Assembly (NCBI RefSeq): GCF_018998565.1
Contig: NZ_JAHNZO010000001.1
Coordinates: 139,774-203,773, forward strand
Reading direction: 5' to 3'
Source of the DNA: Paenibacillus oleatilyticus
Lineage (GTDB): Bacteria > Bacillota > Bacilli > Paenibacillales > NBRC-103111
Length of the DNA: 64,000 nucleotides
Positions 1-8,807 of the stretch are shown here, piece after piece; within the stretch, counting starts at the first letter, position 1; each line of letters starts with the position of its first letter. The position numbers and the translations under genes are program-made. The notes under the pieces are model-generated. The model was not told where the DNA came from. It was given only the letters and a program-made list of their open reading frames with translations, and made no database searches.

Positions 1-749
1 ATTTTGCCGCCGATCACCTTCGGAATGACAACATACCAGCACATATAAGCAGGCAGTAGCCAGAAGTAAACAAGCGGATGGCCGAAATACCAGAATAGCG
101 TCCGGCTCAACACGACGTTGACCGTATCGACCCAGCCGAGCGACCACGGGATAAGCTGGAACAATACCTCGATCGCGACGCCCAGCGTTGCGATAATCCA
201 CATCAGCATCGTCACGACAGCCATAAACGTAAAGATCGGGGTCGTCTCTCCGCGGTGCGTTTTTTTCCAATAGCGGTAGTTGATGAAGATGCCGAAGCCG
301 CTCATCCAGCTCCCGACGACAACGAACACCAACGCGATGTAAAACGCGGGCGATGCTTTAAGCGGAGCATAGAACGTGTACAGCACCGTCGCCCGGTTCA
401 GCAAAATCTCAACCGTGGCGATCGCCGTTCCGAGCGTCATCAGGCCGAAGCCGAGCCAGCCGAGATTGCGGGCAATCGGCAGTAGACGACCGCCGAGCGT
501 ACGGGCAACCCCCGCATACAAAAATCCGATGATGAAATAGGTGGTGAAGATGAGCGCCATCAAGACGCCGTGCGCCGTCAGCAGCTGGTAATAGCCGATG
601 CCCATCGGCAGCGCAAGCATTCCCCCGCGGACAAGCCCTTGCATGACGCCGGCAATGCCGCCGAGAAACAGCGCGAAGAAAGCGAACAAAATATGGGCGA
701 GCACCAGGGCCGAATCGCGCCGATCGAAACTTTTCAGATTTTGAATCAT
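1..749 (-). CDS. ba3-type cytochrome c oxidase subunit I (partial)
   Basis: N-terminal part of the haem-copper oxidase catalytic subunit; the rest lies beyond the window start. Translation from the ATG at 749 begins MIQNLKSFDRRDSALVLAHI and shows hydrophobic membrane helices, including YYQLLTAHGVLMALIF, where the histidine in LTAHG fits the low-spin haem ligand of the family. A second helix near the edge reads LLPAYMCWYVVIPKVIGGK, typical of the short B-family (ba3) enzymes. AAAGGAG lies just upstream of the ATG. It is downstream of subunit II in the same direction. Role: membrane O2 reduction coupled to proton pumping. B-family assignment rests on sequence feel plus the short CuA subunit next door. 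Confidence 0.9.
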   Translation of the reverse strand, partial: MIQNLKSFDRRDSALVLAHILFAFFALFLGGIAGVMQGLVRGGMLALPMGIGYYQLLTAHGVLMALIFTTYFIIGFLYAGVARTLGGRLLPIARNLGWLGFGLMTLGTAIATVEILLNRATVLYTFYAPLKASPAFYIALVFVVVGSWMSGFGIFINYRYWKKTHRGETTPIFTFMAVVTMLMWIIATLGVAIEVLFQLIPWSLGWVDTVNVVLSRTLFWYFGHPLVYFWLLPAYMCWYVVIPKVIGGK

Positions 750-880
750 AGGGAATACGCTCCTTTAATTGCGGACCGGGCAAGACATTCCGACGAAGGA
801 ATCGGCTCGCTTCCGCCTTCACGAATTGTGATATTTTTCACAATATCAGATGTTACGGTTCTCTCTACGACCATGCGCGC

Positions 881-1351
881 CTATTTTACGATGATCTTCA
901 TCATCATGACTTCGTGCGCCGCGCCGCAGTATTCGTTACACAGCACCAGGTACTCCCCCGGCTTATCGAACGTATACGAGAAATGGTTCACCTCGCCCGG
1001 CACAGCCATCATGTTGATCGTCGTTCCGTTCACTTGAAATCCGTGCACGACATCGGAACTTGTCAATTGAAAGCGAACCTTCGACCCCGCCGGAATTTCC
1101 AATTTATCGGGATTGTACCCGAAGGCAAAAGCAACCAAAATCGCCTCGTACTCTTTGTCACCAATTTGGTGAAGCCCCGGCTTATCGAACGGCGGTGTCG
1201 TACTCAACGTATCCGGATTTACCGTATGCCGGTGATCGCCAGGTGGTTCCATCCCCAATGCAAACGCTCCCACACCGACGACGGTCAAAAACAAGACTAA
1301 CATGGAAATCCCGAAAATGAGCCAAATTTTTTCCAAACGATGAATATGCAT
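881..1351 (-). CDS. cytochrome c oxidase subunit II, CuA domain (ba3-type)
   Basis: A 156-residue protein with one N-terminal membrane anchor (about residues 9-32) and an external cupredoxin domain. The CuA ligand set is complete: H103 (VVHGF), C138, E140, C142, H146 and M149 within CNEYCGAAHEVM. It accepts electrons from cytochrome c and passes them to subunit I. The single anchor and short length match B-family oxidases, whereas A-family subunit II has two anchors. It is the middle gene of the operon. Confidence 0.95.
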   Translation of the reverse strand: MHIHRLEKIWLIFGISMLVLFLTVVGVGAFALGMEPPGDHRHTVNPDTLSTTPPFDKPGLHQIGDKEYEAILVAFAFGYNPDKLEIPAGSKVRFQLTSSDVVHGFQVNGTTINMMAVPGEVNHFSYTFDKPGEYLVLCNEYCGAAHEVMMMKIIVK

Positions 1352-1403
1352 GCTCCTTCAACTCCTTCAATCTCTGTTCCGTTCCCGTTCCCCGTCTACG
1401 GTT

Positions 1404-1577
1404 TTACCCCCTGACTATGAACAATACGAAGACCCCGAACCAACTCAGCAGCAGAAACAATCCGAGCAGCATGACGGAAGCGAAAGTGCCTTTCAAGCCT
1501 TCCTCTTCGTTCTTTTGTTTGACAACCGGCGATTCCCCCTGATGCATTTGGGATGCGGCGTTGTGCGGTTTAGCCAT
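1404..1577 (-). CDS. cytochrome c oxidase subunit IIa-like small membrane protein
   Basis: A 57-residue protein with a charged N-terminus (MAKPHNAASQMHQGESP) and one C-terminal membrane helix (about residues 32-55, GTFASVMLLGLFLLLSWFGV). This matches the small subunit IIa that accompanies ba3 oxidases, and it precedes subunit II in the operon. The start at 1577 is chosen because GGGAGG sits about 5 bases upstream; an in-frame ATG at 1604 has no comparable site. Confidence 0.75.
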   Translation of the reverse strand: MAKPHNAASQMHQGESPVVKQKNEEEGLKGTFASVMLLGLFLLLSWFGVFVLFIVRG

Positions 1578-1827
1578 CTTATTCCCTCCCCTTGTGCGGG
1601 ACATCTTATGTCCTTATTGTAGAGGTCCTGGACCAAAAGGCTCTATGATTTAAGTCACAGCGAAAGTCAAGGATTCTTGAACGTTTTATGGACGAAAAAG
1701 ACGAAAAATGTCGAATTCACTTTCGGCTGTGACGAAATTCGATGACGGTATATTTTTGTTTATATCTGCGCAACTTGTAAGGATAAGGGAGGATTCGCGT
1801 ACGGAAGCCACAGGAGGTCAAAGCGAC

Positions 1828-3309
1828 ATGCCCGATATTTCGAAATCGATGGCCGAAAATTTGGATATCCTTTACCGTATCTTCAGCCATACGCCCGACC
1901 TGATCACCCGCCATTTCCAGATGAAGCCGGGAGCGCATGCGCTGCTGGTGTATTTGGACGGATTGACGGACAAGCCCGCCGTCAGCAATCATATTCTGCA
2001 TCCGCTGATTCACGAGCTGGATTCAATAGACGACCTCTCGAACGCCTCGGCGGTCACCGGACAGACCCAGACGATTACCCGGTGGGCCGATGTCGAAATG
2101 TCGCTTTTCCGCGGAAACAGCGTTCTCTTCGTGGACGGCCTGTCCTATTCTTACGTCTTTTCGACGCAAGGAGGCCCGGAAAGAACGATCAAGGAGCCCG
2201 ATGCCGAGAAGACTTTAAAAGGAGCGCATCTCGGCTTCGTGGAAGCGGACGGTCAGAATATCGCGCTCATCCGCCGCTTTTTACCGAACCGGGAACTGAA
2301 AATCAAGCAGCTCATTGTGGGCACGCGGGGAAAAACGAAGGTTTCGATTTTGTATCTGGAAGATATTGCAAAACCAGACTTACTGGAGGAAATCGAGAAC
2401 CGCCTTCGGCAAATCGATACCGACCACGTCTTGAATGCAGGGGAATTGGAGGAGTTTATCGAGGATCATCCGGCCAGCCTGATGCCGCAATTCGTCATTA
2501 CGGAACGGCCCGATACGACCGTCTCCCATCTGTTGCAGGGAAGGATCGCGATCATTGTCGACAATTCGTCGGGGGTGCTGATCGGCCCGGTGACCTTCCT
2601 GACGTTCTTTCAAGCGGTCGAGGATTACAGCAGCCGCTGGATCGTGGCATCCTTTATCCGCCTGCTGCGCTTTGTCGCTTTTTTCATTACGATCTCCTTG
2701 CCGGCGGTTTATATTGCCATCATTTCCTTTCATTACGAAGTGCTTCCGCTGCGGCTGCTGATCTCCATCGGGGAATCGAGGGCCAAAGTGCCCTTTCCCC
2801 CGATCATCGAAGCGCTGGTGATGGAAATCTCCATCGAAATGCTGCGGGAAGCGGGGCTCCGTCTGCCGGGGCCTCTCGGGCAAACGATCGGCGTCGTCGG
2901 CGGTATCATTATCGGTCAGGCTGCGGTTCAGGCGGGCATTGTCAGCAACATTATGGTCATCATCGTGGCCATCACGGCGGTGTCTTCGTTCATCATTCCC
3001 GACTATGATATGGCATCCGCTCTACGCCTCATCCGCTTTCCGATGATGGTGCTGGCCATGTTCTTCGGCATGGTCGGCATCGTGATCGGTCTTATGATTT
3101 TCGTAATCCATCTCATTTCGATGGAATCGGTCGGCGTTCCTTACGGTGGCCCGGTCGCCCCCATCCGGATCGCGGACTGGAAGGATATTTGGATCCGGAT
3201 GCCCCTGTGGAAAATGAACAAGCGCCCGTTCTCGGTAAGTCCGGTCCAAATGAAGCGCCAAGGGCCCAGCCGGGAAGGGAAGACGAAAAAAGGTGACGAT
3301 CGTTCATGA
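1828..3309 (+). CDS. spore germination protein, GerA family (A subunit)
   Basis: A-subunit of a nutrient germinant receptor in the spore inner membrane. The N-terminal soluble part begins MPDISKSMAENLDILYRIF and includes the family-typical stretch VEMSLFRGNSVLFVDG and later RPDTTVSHLLQGRIAIIVDN. Membrane helices lie in the last 200 residues, and LPAVYIAIISFHYEVLP matches GerAA/GerKA. About 493 residues is the usual length. The start at 1828 has CAGGAGGTC 8 bases upstream; the longer open frame from 1708 has no good ribosome site. Its stop overlaps the next start as ATGA. Such operons are normally transcribed in the forespore, but I could not identify a sigma-G promoter with confidence. Confidence 0.93.
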   Translation: MPDISKSMAENLDILYRIFSHTPDLITRHFQMKPGAHALLVYLDGLTDKPAVSNHILHPLIHELDSIDDLSNASAVTGQTQTITRWADVEMSLFRGNSVLFVDGLSYSYVFSTQGGPERTIKEPDAEKTLKGAHLGFVEADGQNIALIRRFLPNRELKIKQLIVGTRGKTKVSILYLEDIAKPDLLEEIENRLRQIDTDHVLNAGELEEFIEDHPASLMPQFVITERPDTTVSHLLQGRIAIIVDNSSGVLIGPVTFLTFFQAVEDYSSRWIVASFIRLLRFVAFFITISLPAVYIAIISFHYEVLPLRLLISIGESRAKVPFPPIIEALVMEISIEMLREAGLRLPGPLGQTIGVVGGIIIGQAAVQAGIVSNIMVIIVAITAVSSFIIPDYDMASALRLIRFPMMVLAMFFGMVGIVIGLMIFVIHLISMESVGVPYGGPVAPIRIADWKDIWIRMPLWKMNKRPFSVSPVQMKRQGPSREGKTKKGDDRS

Positions 3310-4406
3310 AAAAGTATACCGTGAATGAAATCAACTTGAAGCAGTTTACGTTCACCATCTACAAAACCCAAATCGGGATCGGCATTCTGTCGCTGCCCCG
3401 GGATTTAAGCGAGACGGCCGGGATGGACGGATGGATCTCCCTTCTGCTCGGCTGGCTGCTGGCTATCCTGTTCAGCGTGCTGATCATCAAAGTGATGGAG
3501 AAGCATCCGAAGGACACACTGTTCGATATTTTCCCCAAATATTTCGGCAAGTGGCTCGGCGGCGCGGTTTCCGTGCTGTGGATTCTGTACACCGCATTTT
3601 CCGCCACCATCGCCATGATATCGTCGATCCACATTATTCAAGTATGGATTCTCCCGAACGCCAAGGAATACGTTTTGATGCCGCTCTTCATGATTCCCGT
3701 CTATATGGCGACCAAGCAAGGAGTCCGGGTCATCGGGCGGTTCGGCGAATTCGTGTTTCTTTTTACGTTATGGATGCCCATGATCCTTTTTTTGACCCTG
3801 TACGAGAGCAATTGGCTGAATCTTATTCCGGTCGGCCAGAAGGGCTGGCTCCCCATTCTTACGACCGTGAAAGCTACGATGCTGTCGTTTCTCGGCTTTG
3901 AAATCGCGTTTATGCTGTATCCTTTCCTGCAAAACAAAAAAGCAGCATACAAAGGCGTTATTTACGCCAATACGATTTCCATGCTTGTGTTTATGCTGGT
4001 CACGGTTCTCAGCTATGTCCGTTTCAGTCACCAAGTGATTATGGAATACCTCTATCCCACGTTAAACCTGCTGAAGCTCATCCGCCTTCCGATCCTGGAG
4101 CGGTTTGAAATTATTTTTCTTGCATTCTATTTGTTTATTTTGTTTGCGACGGTCATCCCCTATTTGTATATGTCCGTATTCGGGCTGAGCATATTGACCG
4201 GCAAGAAGGATCACGTGCCCTATTTACGGGTGTATACGTTGATTTGGCTGGTCCTTCCCTTTTTTTTCGTCCCTTCGTTTTCGCAGATTACCGCGCTCAG
4301 CAAGTTTTGGGGGAATTTGGGGCTATGCGCGGCCGTTATTTTCCCCGTGCTCTTCTGGGCATACCAAAAAGCATTCCTCAAACTTAGGAAGGGAGCCTTG
4401 CGATGA
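3306..4406 (+). CDS. spore germination protein, GerB family (permease-like B subunit)
   Basis: 366-residue integral membrane protein with about ten predicted helices, of the APC-type GerB/GerKB family. The N-terminus (NLKQFTFTIYKTQIGIGIL) and the phrase LSLPRDLSETAG are typical. It forms the membrane part of the germinant receptor with the A and C subunits and is thought to bind the germinant. The ATGA overlap with the upstream gene and a second ATGA overlap with the downstream lipoprotein point to translational coupling. Confidence 0.93.
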   Translation: MKKYTVNEINLKQFTFTIYKTQIGIGILSLPRDLSETAGMDGWISLLLGWLLAILFSVLIIKVMEKHPKDTLFDIFPKYFGKWLGGAVSVLWILYTAFSATIAMISSIHIIQVWILPNAKEYVLMPLFMIPVYMATKQGVRVIGRFGEFVFLFTLWMPMILFLTLYESNWLNLIPVGQKGWLPILTTVKATMLSFLGFEIAFMLYPFLQNKKAAYKGVIYANTISMLVFMLVTVLSYVRFSHQVIMEYLYPTLNLLKLIRLPILERFEIIFLAFYLFILFATVIPYLYMSVFGLSILTGKKDHVPYLRVYTLIWLVLPFFFVPSFSQITALSKFWGNLGLCAAVIFPVLFWAYQKAFLKLRKGALR

Positions 4407-5521
4407 AACGACGGCTTGCGGTCCTCCTGACCCTGATCTTGATGCTCCTTGCTTCCGGGTGCGGGCGGCGAATGTATTTGGAGAATCGGCAAATTATTCT
4501 GATCACGGGCGCCGAGCTTAAAGACGACAGCCGTCTGACCGTTTATACGTCGACTCCCGTTTTCAGCGTGGAAGCCAAGCAAAAATACAATATATCAAAA
4601 ATCACGGCCGGAACGCTCAGACAAGCAAGAGCGCGGATCGATACGATGAGCACCGGGCCGCTTGCCTCAGGAAAGATTCAAACGATGCTGCTCGGAAAAA
4701 GCCTGCTCCGGCATTCAGACATCCTGCGTTATTTGGATGTGTTCATGCGCGATCCGAAAAGCGAGATCAATGCGAACGTGGTCGCGGTGGACGGCTCCGT
4801 CAAAGACATCTTGAACGCGAATATGGCGGACAAAGGGCGCCCGGGGGTCGTCATCAAAGAGCAGACGGAGGCGGCCTATTCCAGCCGGGCGGCCGTCAAA
4901 ACGATCATGCAGGAATTTCACCAGCAGTTGCTCGATCCGCGAAGAACGCCCGCGCTGGCCGAGATGAAGCTGAAAGGGAAAGAAATTGTGATCTCGGGAA
5001 CGGCTCTTTTGTCCAAAAAAGGGACGTATGTCGCCTCGCTGAACAACGAGGAAAGCACGCTTCTTTTGCTGTTGCAGCAAAAAAAGGGGCAGCCTTTTCC
5101 GTTTACCTTTCACCTTCCGCCTCAAAAAATAAATGCGGTGGAGCCCATGACGTTCATCAGCTTCGAGATCGGGCGCACCAAGTACAACATCAAAACCCGG
5201 CACGAGAACAACCGGTTCACCTTTGATATTCGGATGAAGACCGAAATCAATATTACGGAGCGCTTGTTCAAATTCGATCTGGAGCATAACAAAAAGCAGT
5301 TGGAGCAAGCGATCGAACAGGAAATGAAGAAAAAATGCGATGCGTTGATGGGAAAATTTCAGAAGCACCAAATCGATCCGGTCGGCCTGGGCGTCTATGC
5401 CAAAGCGTATCATTTTGATAAATGGGGAGCGGTTGAAAAGGATTGGGGCAAAGCACTGGCCGAAGCGAAAATCCGCATTATGCCGGAGGTCGTCATCCAA
5501 AGCGCAGGGGTGGCAAAATAA
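4403..5521 (+). CDS. spore germination lipoprotein, Ger(x)C family
   Basis: 372-residue lipoprotein C-subunit of the germinant receptor. A short signal peptide ends in the lipobox LLASGCGRR, so Cys20 would be lipidated. The middle carries family phrases such as MSTGPLASGKIQTMLLGKSL and DIGR-like SFEIGRTKYNIK. The C-terminal domain ends DWGKALAEAKIRIMPEVVI, close to the usual end of GerC proteins. It completes a canonical A-B-C operon. Confidence 0.93.
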   Translation: MKRRLAVLLTLILMLLASGCGRRMYLENRQIILITGAELKDDSRLTVYTSTPVFSVEAKQKYNISKITAGTLRQARARIDTMSTGPLASGKIQTMLLGKSLLRHSDILRYLDVFMRDPKSEINANVVAVDGSVKDILNANMADKGRPGVVIKEQTEAAYSSRAAVKTIMQEFHQQLLDPRRTPALAEMKLKGKEIVISGTALLSKKGTYVASLNNEESTLLLLLQQKKGQPFPFTFHLPPQKINAVEPMTFISFEIGRTKYNIKTRHENNRFTFDIRMKTEINITERLFKFDLEHNKKQLEQAIEQEMKKKCDALMGKFQKHQIDPVGLGVYAKAYHFDKWGAVEKDWGKALAEAKIRIMPEVVIQSAGVAK

Positions 5522-5522
5522 G

Positions 5523-6347
5523 CTAGCGGACGGTCGGCTTCGTTAACGGGCAATCCGGGATTTCGAAGATGGCGATATTAAAGTTCGCCAGCTTGCGCAA
5601 AAAATAACATGTCTCCGGAAGATGGTGCTCCAGGAAGCGAAGCGTCGCCCGGCTTAAAAGCTGGGAATCCCGGTACAATCCGAGAATATGCTCGACCAGA
5701 TGGTAGAAGACCACGACGGACTCGGACACTTCATTGGCAAACAACCGCTGCACCGGAAACAGCGGCGGAGTGAACCGTAAATAGCCTTTGATGGCTTTAT
5801 TTTTGATGATATGCGCTTGAAATTCCTGCTCGACTTGATGTACCTTCAAAGATAAGGGAATTTCGACCGGATCTAGGGCGTTGCGCGCCAACACCGCATG
5901 CCCGAGCTGATCCTCCAGCCACAGGTCCAACAATTCGACCAGCGAAAGCTCCGGAGGCCGCTCCGCCCGCATAGCATACAGGAGAAGCCGCAGGTATTCC
6001 TGATTCTCATTCAGCGTCCCGTTCAGAAACGTCGGCGACAAGTTCAAAATAACGAGGTTTTGCACCCGCAAATGCTGCATATGCCCTTCGAATTGAAAAT
6101 AACCGACGGCTACCGAGTAGCTGGCCTTGGCGAACTCCGCCATCTCGGGGGATTCGTAAGGCAAGTCCCGGTCGACGGCGTACAAGCGCTCCCGCAATCT
6201 GCGGAACGCGACGATATATTCCTTCGCCGTATCGACCCACTGTTCTTCGGCCGGCGACAAATAATCGCGCATGAAATAAGCGTGATCCTCCAATATTTCA
6301 AGCCAGAACCGGTGTTCGTCCCAGGCGGTCATCTGGGAATATTTCAT
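5523..6347 (-). CDS. DUF2935 family ferritin-like helical protein
   Basis: About 274 residues, almost all helical, with the family start DEHRFWLEILEDHAYFMRDYLSP. A second, similar half contains EHHLPETCYFLRKLANFN, consistent with two tandem four-helix bundles. Conserved Glu and His residues (EHRFW, EDHAYF, EHIL) could bind metal, but no biochemical role is established for the family. The ATG at 6347 has GGAGGG 6-7 bases upstream and is preferred to the ATG two codons earlier. It is convergent with the germination operon, with almost no gap. Confidence 0.85.
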   Translation of the reverse strand: MKYSQMTAWDEHRFWLEILEDHAYFMRDYLSPAEEQWVDTAKEYIVAFRRLRERLYAVDRDLPYESPEMAEFAKASYSVAVGYFQFEGHMQHLRVQNLVILNLSPTFLNGTLNENQEYLRLLLYAMRAERPPELSLVELLDLWLEDQLGHAVLARNALDPVEIPLSLKVHQVEQEFQAHIIKNKAIKGYLRFTPPLFPVQRLFANEVSESVVVFYHLVEHILGLYRDSQLLSRATLRFLEHHLPETCYFLRKLANFNIAIFEIPDCPLTKPTVR

Positions 6348-6481
6348 GGCCATCCCTCCAAGACGTTGTCAACCTATCCTATGTCTTGACCGGGAGCAAT
6401 TAGTACCGGAAAAGTGAATCGACCCGGTATCGAGGGAAGGGTGACGCCGAGAGGCAAACGATTTTGCAAAGGAGGAAGAGT

Positions 6482-7243
6482 ATGCTTGTTCCGTCGGCAT
6501 TGGATGACATCACAGACCTGTTTAAAGAAGAGCTGAACGAGAACCTGGCGGGCATTTATTTGCACGGTTCTCTGGCCATGGGATGCTTTAACCCGGACAA
6601 AAGCGATATCGACCTGCTGGTTGTGGTCAAGCGCAAGTTGACAGCGGAAACGTCCAGGCGAATCGCCAATAAGCTTCTTGCCATCGATAACGAGCTGCCG
6701 AACGAAGGCGGAATCGAGCTGAGCGTCATCCTGGAAAGTAGTTTGGGCGAATTCGTCTATCCTACGCCTTTTGAATTTCATTATTCCCCTTTGCACAGGG
6801 ACAAGTATCGGACGGACGGGAATTATATTTGCGGAGGCCGGGAAGATCCGGACTTGGCAGCACACCTTACGGTCGCTTATCACCGGGGAATCGCTTTATA
6901 CGGGAAGCCGCTGCGCGAGGTGATGCAGCCTGTCGACAAGCGGTTTTACGTGGAATCCATTCTTCACGATGCGGAGGATGCTCCCCAAGGCATCCTGGAG
7001 GCGCCCGAGTATTATGTCTTAAACTTATGCAGAGTGTTATATTATCTCAAGGAAGGCGTCGTTTCTTCGAAACGGGAGGGCGGCGAATGGGGCTTGAAGG
7101 CGCTGTCTGCGGAGTACGGGGAAACCGTTCGTCTATGCTTGGAGCGGTACGGTGGCAGAGCGGGCCGGATGGAGCCGGACAAGCGGCTGCTGTCCGGTTT
7201 CGCAAGCTATATGCTGGGTGAAATCCGGCAGTCGGTTCAATGA
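6482..7243 (+). CDS. aminoglycoside adenylyltransferase-like nucleotidyltransferase
   Basis: About 253 residues with a Pol-beta-type nucleotidyltransferase core: YLHGSLAMGCFNPDKSDIDL holds the GS motif and the D-x-D metal pair. A C-terminal helical domain (ILEAPEYYVLNLCRVLYYLK, then SKREGGEWGL) corresponds to the DUF4111 part of ANT(3'')/ANT(9) enzymes. These enzymes transfer AMP to streptomycin or spectinomycin, but many chromosomal homologues have unknown substrates, so resistance is only inferred. AAAGGAGGAAGAGT lies directly before the ATG at 6482; the frame also extends upstream from a TTG with no ribosome site. Confidence 0.85.
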   Translation: MLVPSALDDITDLFKEELNENLAGIYLHGSLAMGCFNPDKSDIDLLVVVKRKLTAETSRRIANKLLAIDNELPNEGGIELSVILESSLGEFVYPTPFEFHYSPLHRDKYRTDGNYICGGREDPDLAAHLTVAYHRGIALYGKPLREVMQPVDKRFYVESILHDAEDAPQGILEAPEYYVLNLCRVLYYLKEGVVSSKREGGEWGLKALSAEYGETVRLCLERYGGRAGRMEPDKRLLSGFASYMLGEIRQSVQ

Positions 7244-7248
7244 GAAAA

Positions 7249-7279
7249 AGGCGCACCGCCGTATTCCGGCGGTGCGCCT
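7249..7279. terminator. bidirectional intrinsic terminator
   Basis: Perfect 13-bp stem (AGGCGCACCGCCG / CGGCGGTGCGCCT) with a 5-base loop. It is flanked by AAAA on the left and a T-rich run on the right, so it can end both the adenylyltransferase-like gene and the convergent thiamine operon. Confidence 0.9.
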
Positions 7280-7292
7280 CTTTGTGATTAGG

Positions 7293-7958
7293 CTATAAAA
7301 CCGGCCATGTCTCCTTGCGGTAGGCCATGTCCCAGAACATGTACTCATACCGGCTGCTGAGAATGAAATGATTCTGCATCCGCTGCCGGTCCTGAGCCGT
7401 CGCTTGCTCCGCCAGCTCGTCCAGCCGGGTGATCTGCTCTTCGACGAGGACCCGAAACCACTCGCCGCCGTAGGCCGCGATCCATTCCCGGTAGATCGGC
7501 TCTTCCGGCGTGCAGCCCGCCAGCCGCTCGCCGATTTCGTAATACAGCCAATAGCACGGCAGGATTGCGGCGATGATGTCGCCGAGCTGACCGGTATAGG
7601 CCGCACGGATCATATGGGAAGTGTACGCATACGAAGTGGGCGCAGGCTCGAACGCTGCTTTTTCCTCCTCGGTGACGCCGAGCTGCTTGCTAAATTTTTC
7701 GTGCAAGGACAGCTCCGCTTCATAGGTGCCCTGCGCATGATGCGCCATGCTTTTCACTGTTGGCAAATCATTCGCTTTCGCTGCGCCGAGCGCCTGTACG
7801 CGGGCGAATTGGGACAAATAGTACGCGTCATTCAGGACGTAATGCCGGAAGCAATCGAGCGGCAGCGTTCCGTCGCCGATCCCTTTAACAAACGGATGCT
7901 CGAAGCTGGCTTGCCAGCTTGCGTTCGCCGCTTGACGTACTTGTTCGGAAAATTTCAT
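7293..7958 (-). CDS. tenA: TenA thiaminase II / aminopyrimidine aminohydrolase
   Basis: 221 residues, the usual TenA length. The catalytic Cys135 (ILPCYWLYYEIG) and the acid Glu205 (SSRYEYMFWD) are present, as are the substrate-site Asp44 and Tyr47 in LNDAYYLSQF. The enzyme hydrolyses aminopyrimidines derived from degraded thiamine to HMP, for salvage. It is the last gene after ykoE-ykoD-ykoC under the TPP riboswitch, so uptake and salvage are co-regulated. AAGGAGG precedes the ATG. Confidence 0.96.
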   Translation of the reverse strand: MKFSEQVRQAANASWQASFEHPFVKGIGDGTLPLDCFRHYVLNDAYYLSQFARVQALGAAKANDLPTVKSMAHHAQGTYEAELSLHEKFSKQLGVTEEEKAAFEPAPTSYAYTSHMIRAAYTGQLGDIIAAILPCYWLYYEIGERLAGCTPEEPIYREWIAAYGGEWFRVLVEEQITRLDELAEQATAQDRQRMQNHFILSSRYEYMFWDMAYRKETWPVL

Positions 7959-8006
7959 AATGAATCTGCCTCCTTGAAATTCGATAAGCCAACCATTGCC
8001 GCATCA

Positions 8007-8801
8007 CTATCGCACGTCGCCCACCGGAAAATACGGAAACTGCCAACCGAGCAGCAAAGCGGCTGCCCAGACCGCCAGCGTGACGGCCAGCAGCAGGCCG
8101 TCGCTGCCCGACCATCCGATGCGATAATAATACGTACGTTTCGCGGCGGACGAGAAGCGCTTCGCTTCCATCGCGACCGCGATCCGCTGCGCACGGCGGA
8201 TGCTCTGCGCCAGCAGCGGAATCGAATGCCGCTTCAGCGTATCGATCCAGCCGCGGACGCCCTTTCTCATCTTGACCCCGCGCACTTTGAGCGCCATCTG
8301 CAAAGTGCGGTATTCCGCCGCCACCATTGGCATGAGCCGCAGCGCGGCCATAAAGCTGTAGGCGTATTTCGCCGGAAGCCGGCACTGCTGCATGAGCGAG
8401 TAAAACAAGCCTACCGGACTGGTGGTCAAGCCGAACAGCAGTCCGATCAATGCCGCATTTACGGTTTTCAGCCCGATGGATAGCCCGCGGAAGAAGCTTT
8501 CCTCCGTGATATGCACGAGCCCCCAGCGCACCCACGTCGTCTCTCCCTTGCCGAAAAATACCATCGAGGTGGAAGAAGACACGAACATCAGCGCAAACGG
8601 CAGGGACAGCAGCAGCAATCTGCGCCACGGGTGTCCGGCGGCGGTAAAGAGCAGCACCAAATACATCCCCGTAATATTGGTAAGCACGTTGATGTCATGC
8701 GTGAACAGAACAAGCAGGAACAGGCTTACCGATACGAGCAGCTTAAAGCTCGGATTGACGCGGTGCAGCCACGTTTCCCTATAGGACCAGGCCAACGGCA
8801 C
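8007..8801 (-). CDS. ykoC: ECF transporter T component, YkoC type
   Basis: 264-residue membrane protein with the EcfT family layout: N-terminal helices (NPSFKLLVSVSLFLLVLF), then a cytoplasmic coupling region with the two Arg-containing motifs ALKVRGVK and AMEAKRF that dock into the ATPase, then C-terminal helices. It links the substrate subunit YkoE to the ATPase YkoD. The start is a GTG at 8801 with GGGAG about 10 bases upstream. The next gene upstream ends 6 bases away. Confidence 0.92.
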   Translation of the reverse strand: MPLAWSYRETWLHRVNPSFKLLVSVSLFLLVLFTHDINVLTNITGMYLVLLFTAAGHPWRRLLLLSLPFALMFVSSSTSMVFFGKGETTWVRWGLVHITEESFFRGLSIGLKTVNAALIGLLFGLTTSPVGLFYSLMQQCRLPAKYAYSFMAALRLMPMVAAEYRTLQMALKVRGVKMRKGVRGWIDTLKRHSIPLLAQSIRRAQRIAVAMEAKRFSSAAKRTYYYRIGWSGSDGLLLAVTLAVWAAALLLGWQFPYFPVGDVR

Positions 8802-8807
8802 GTCTCG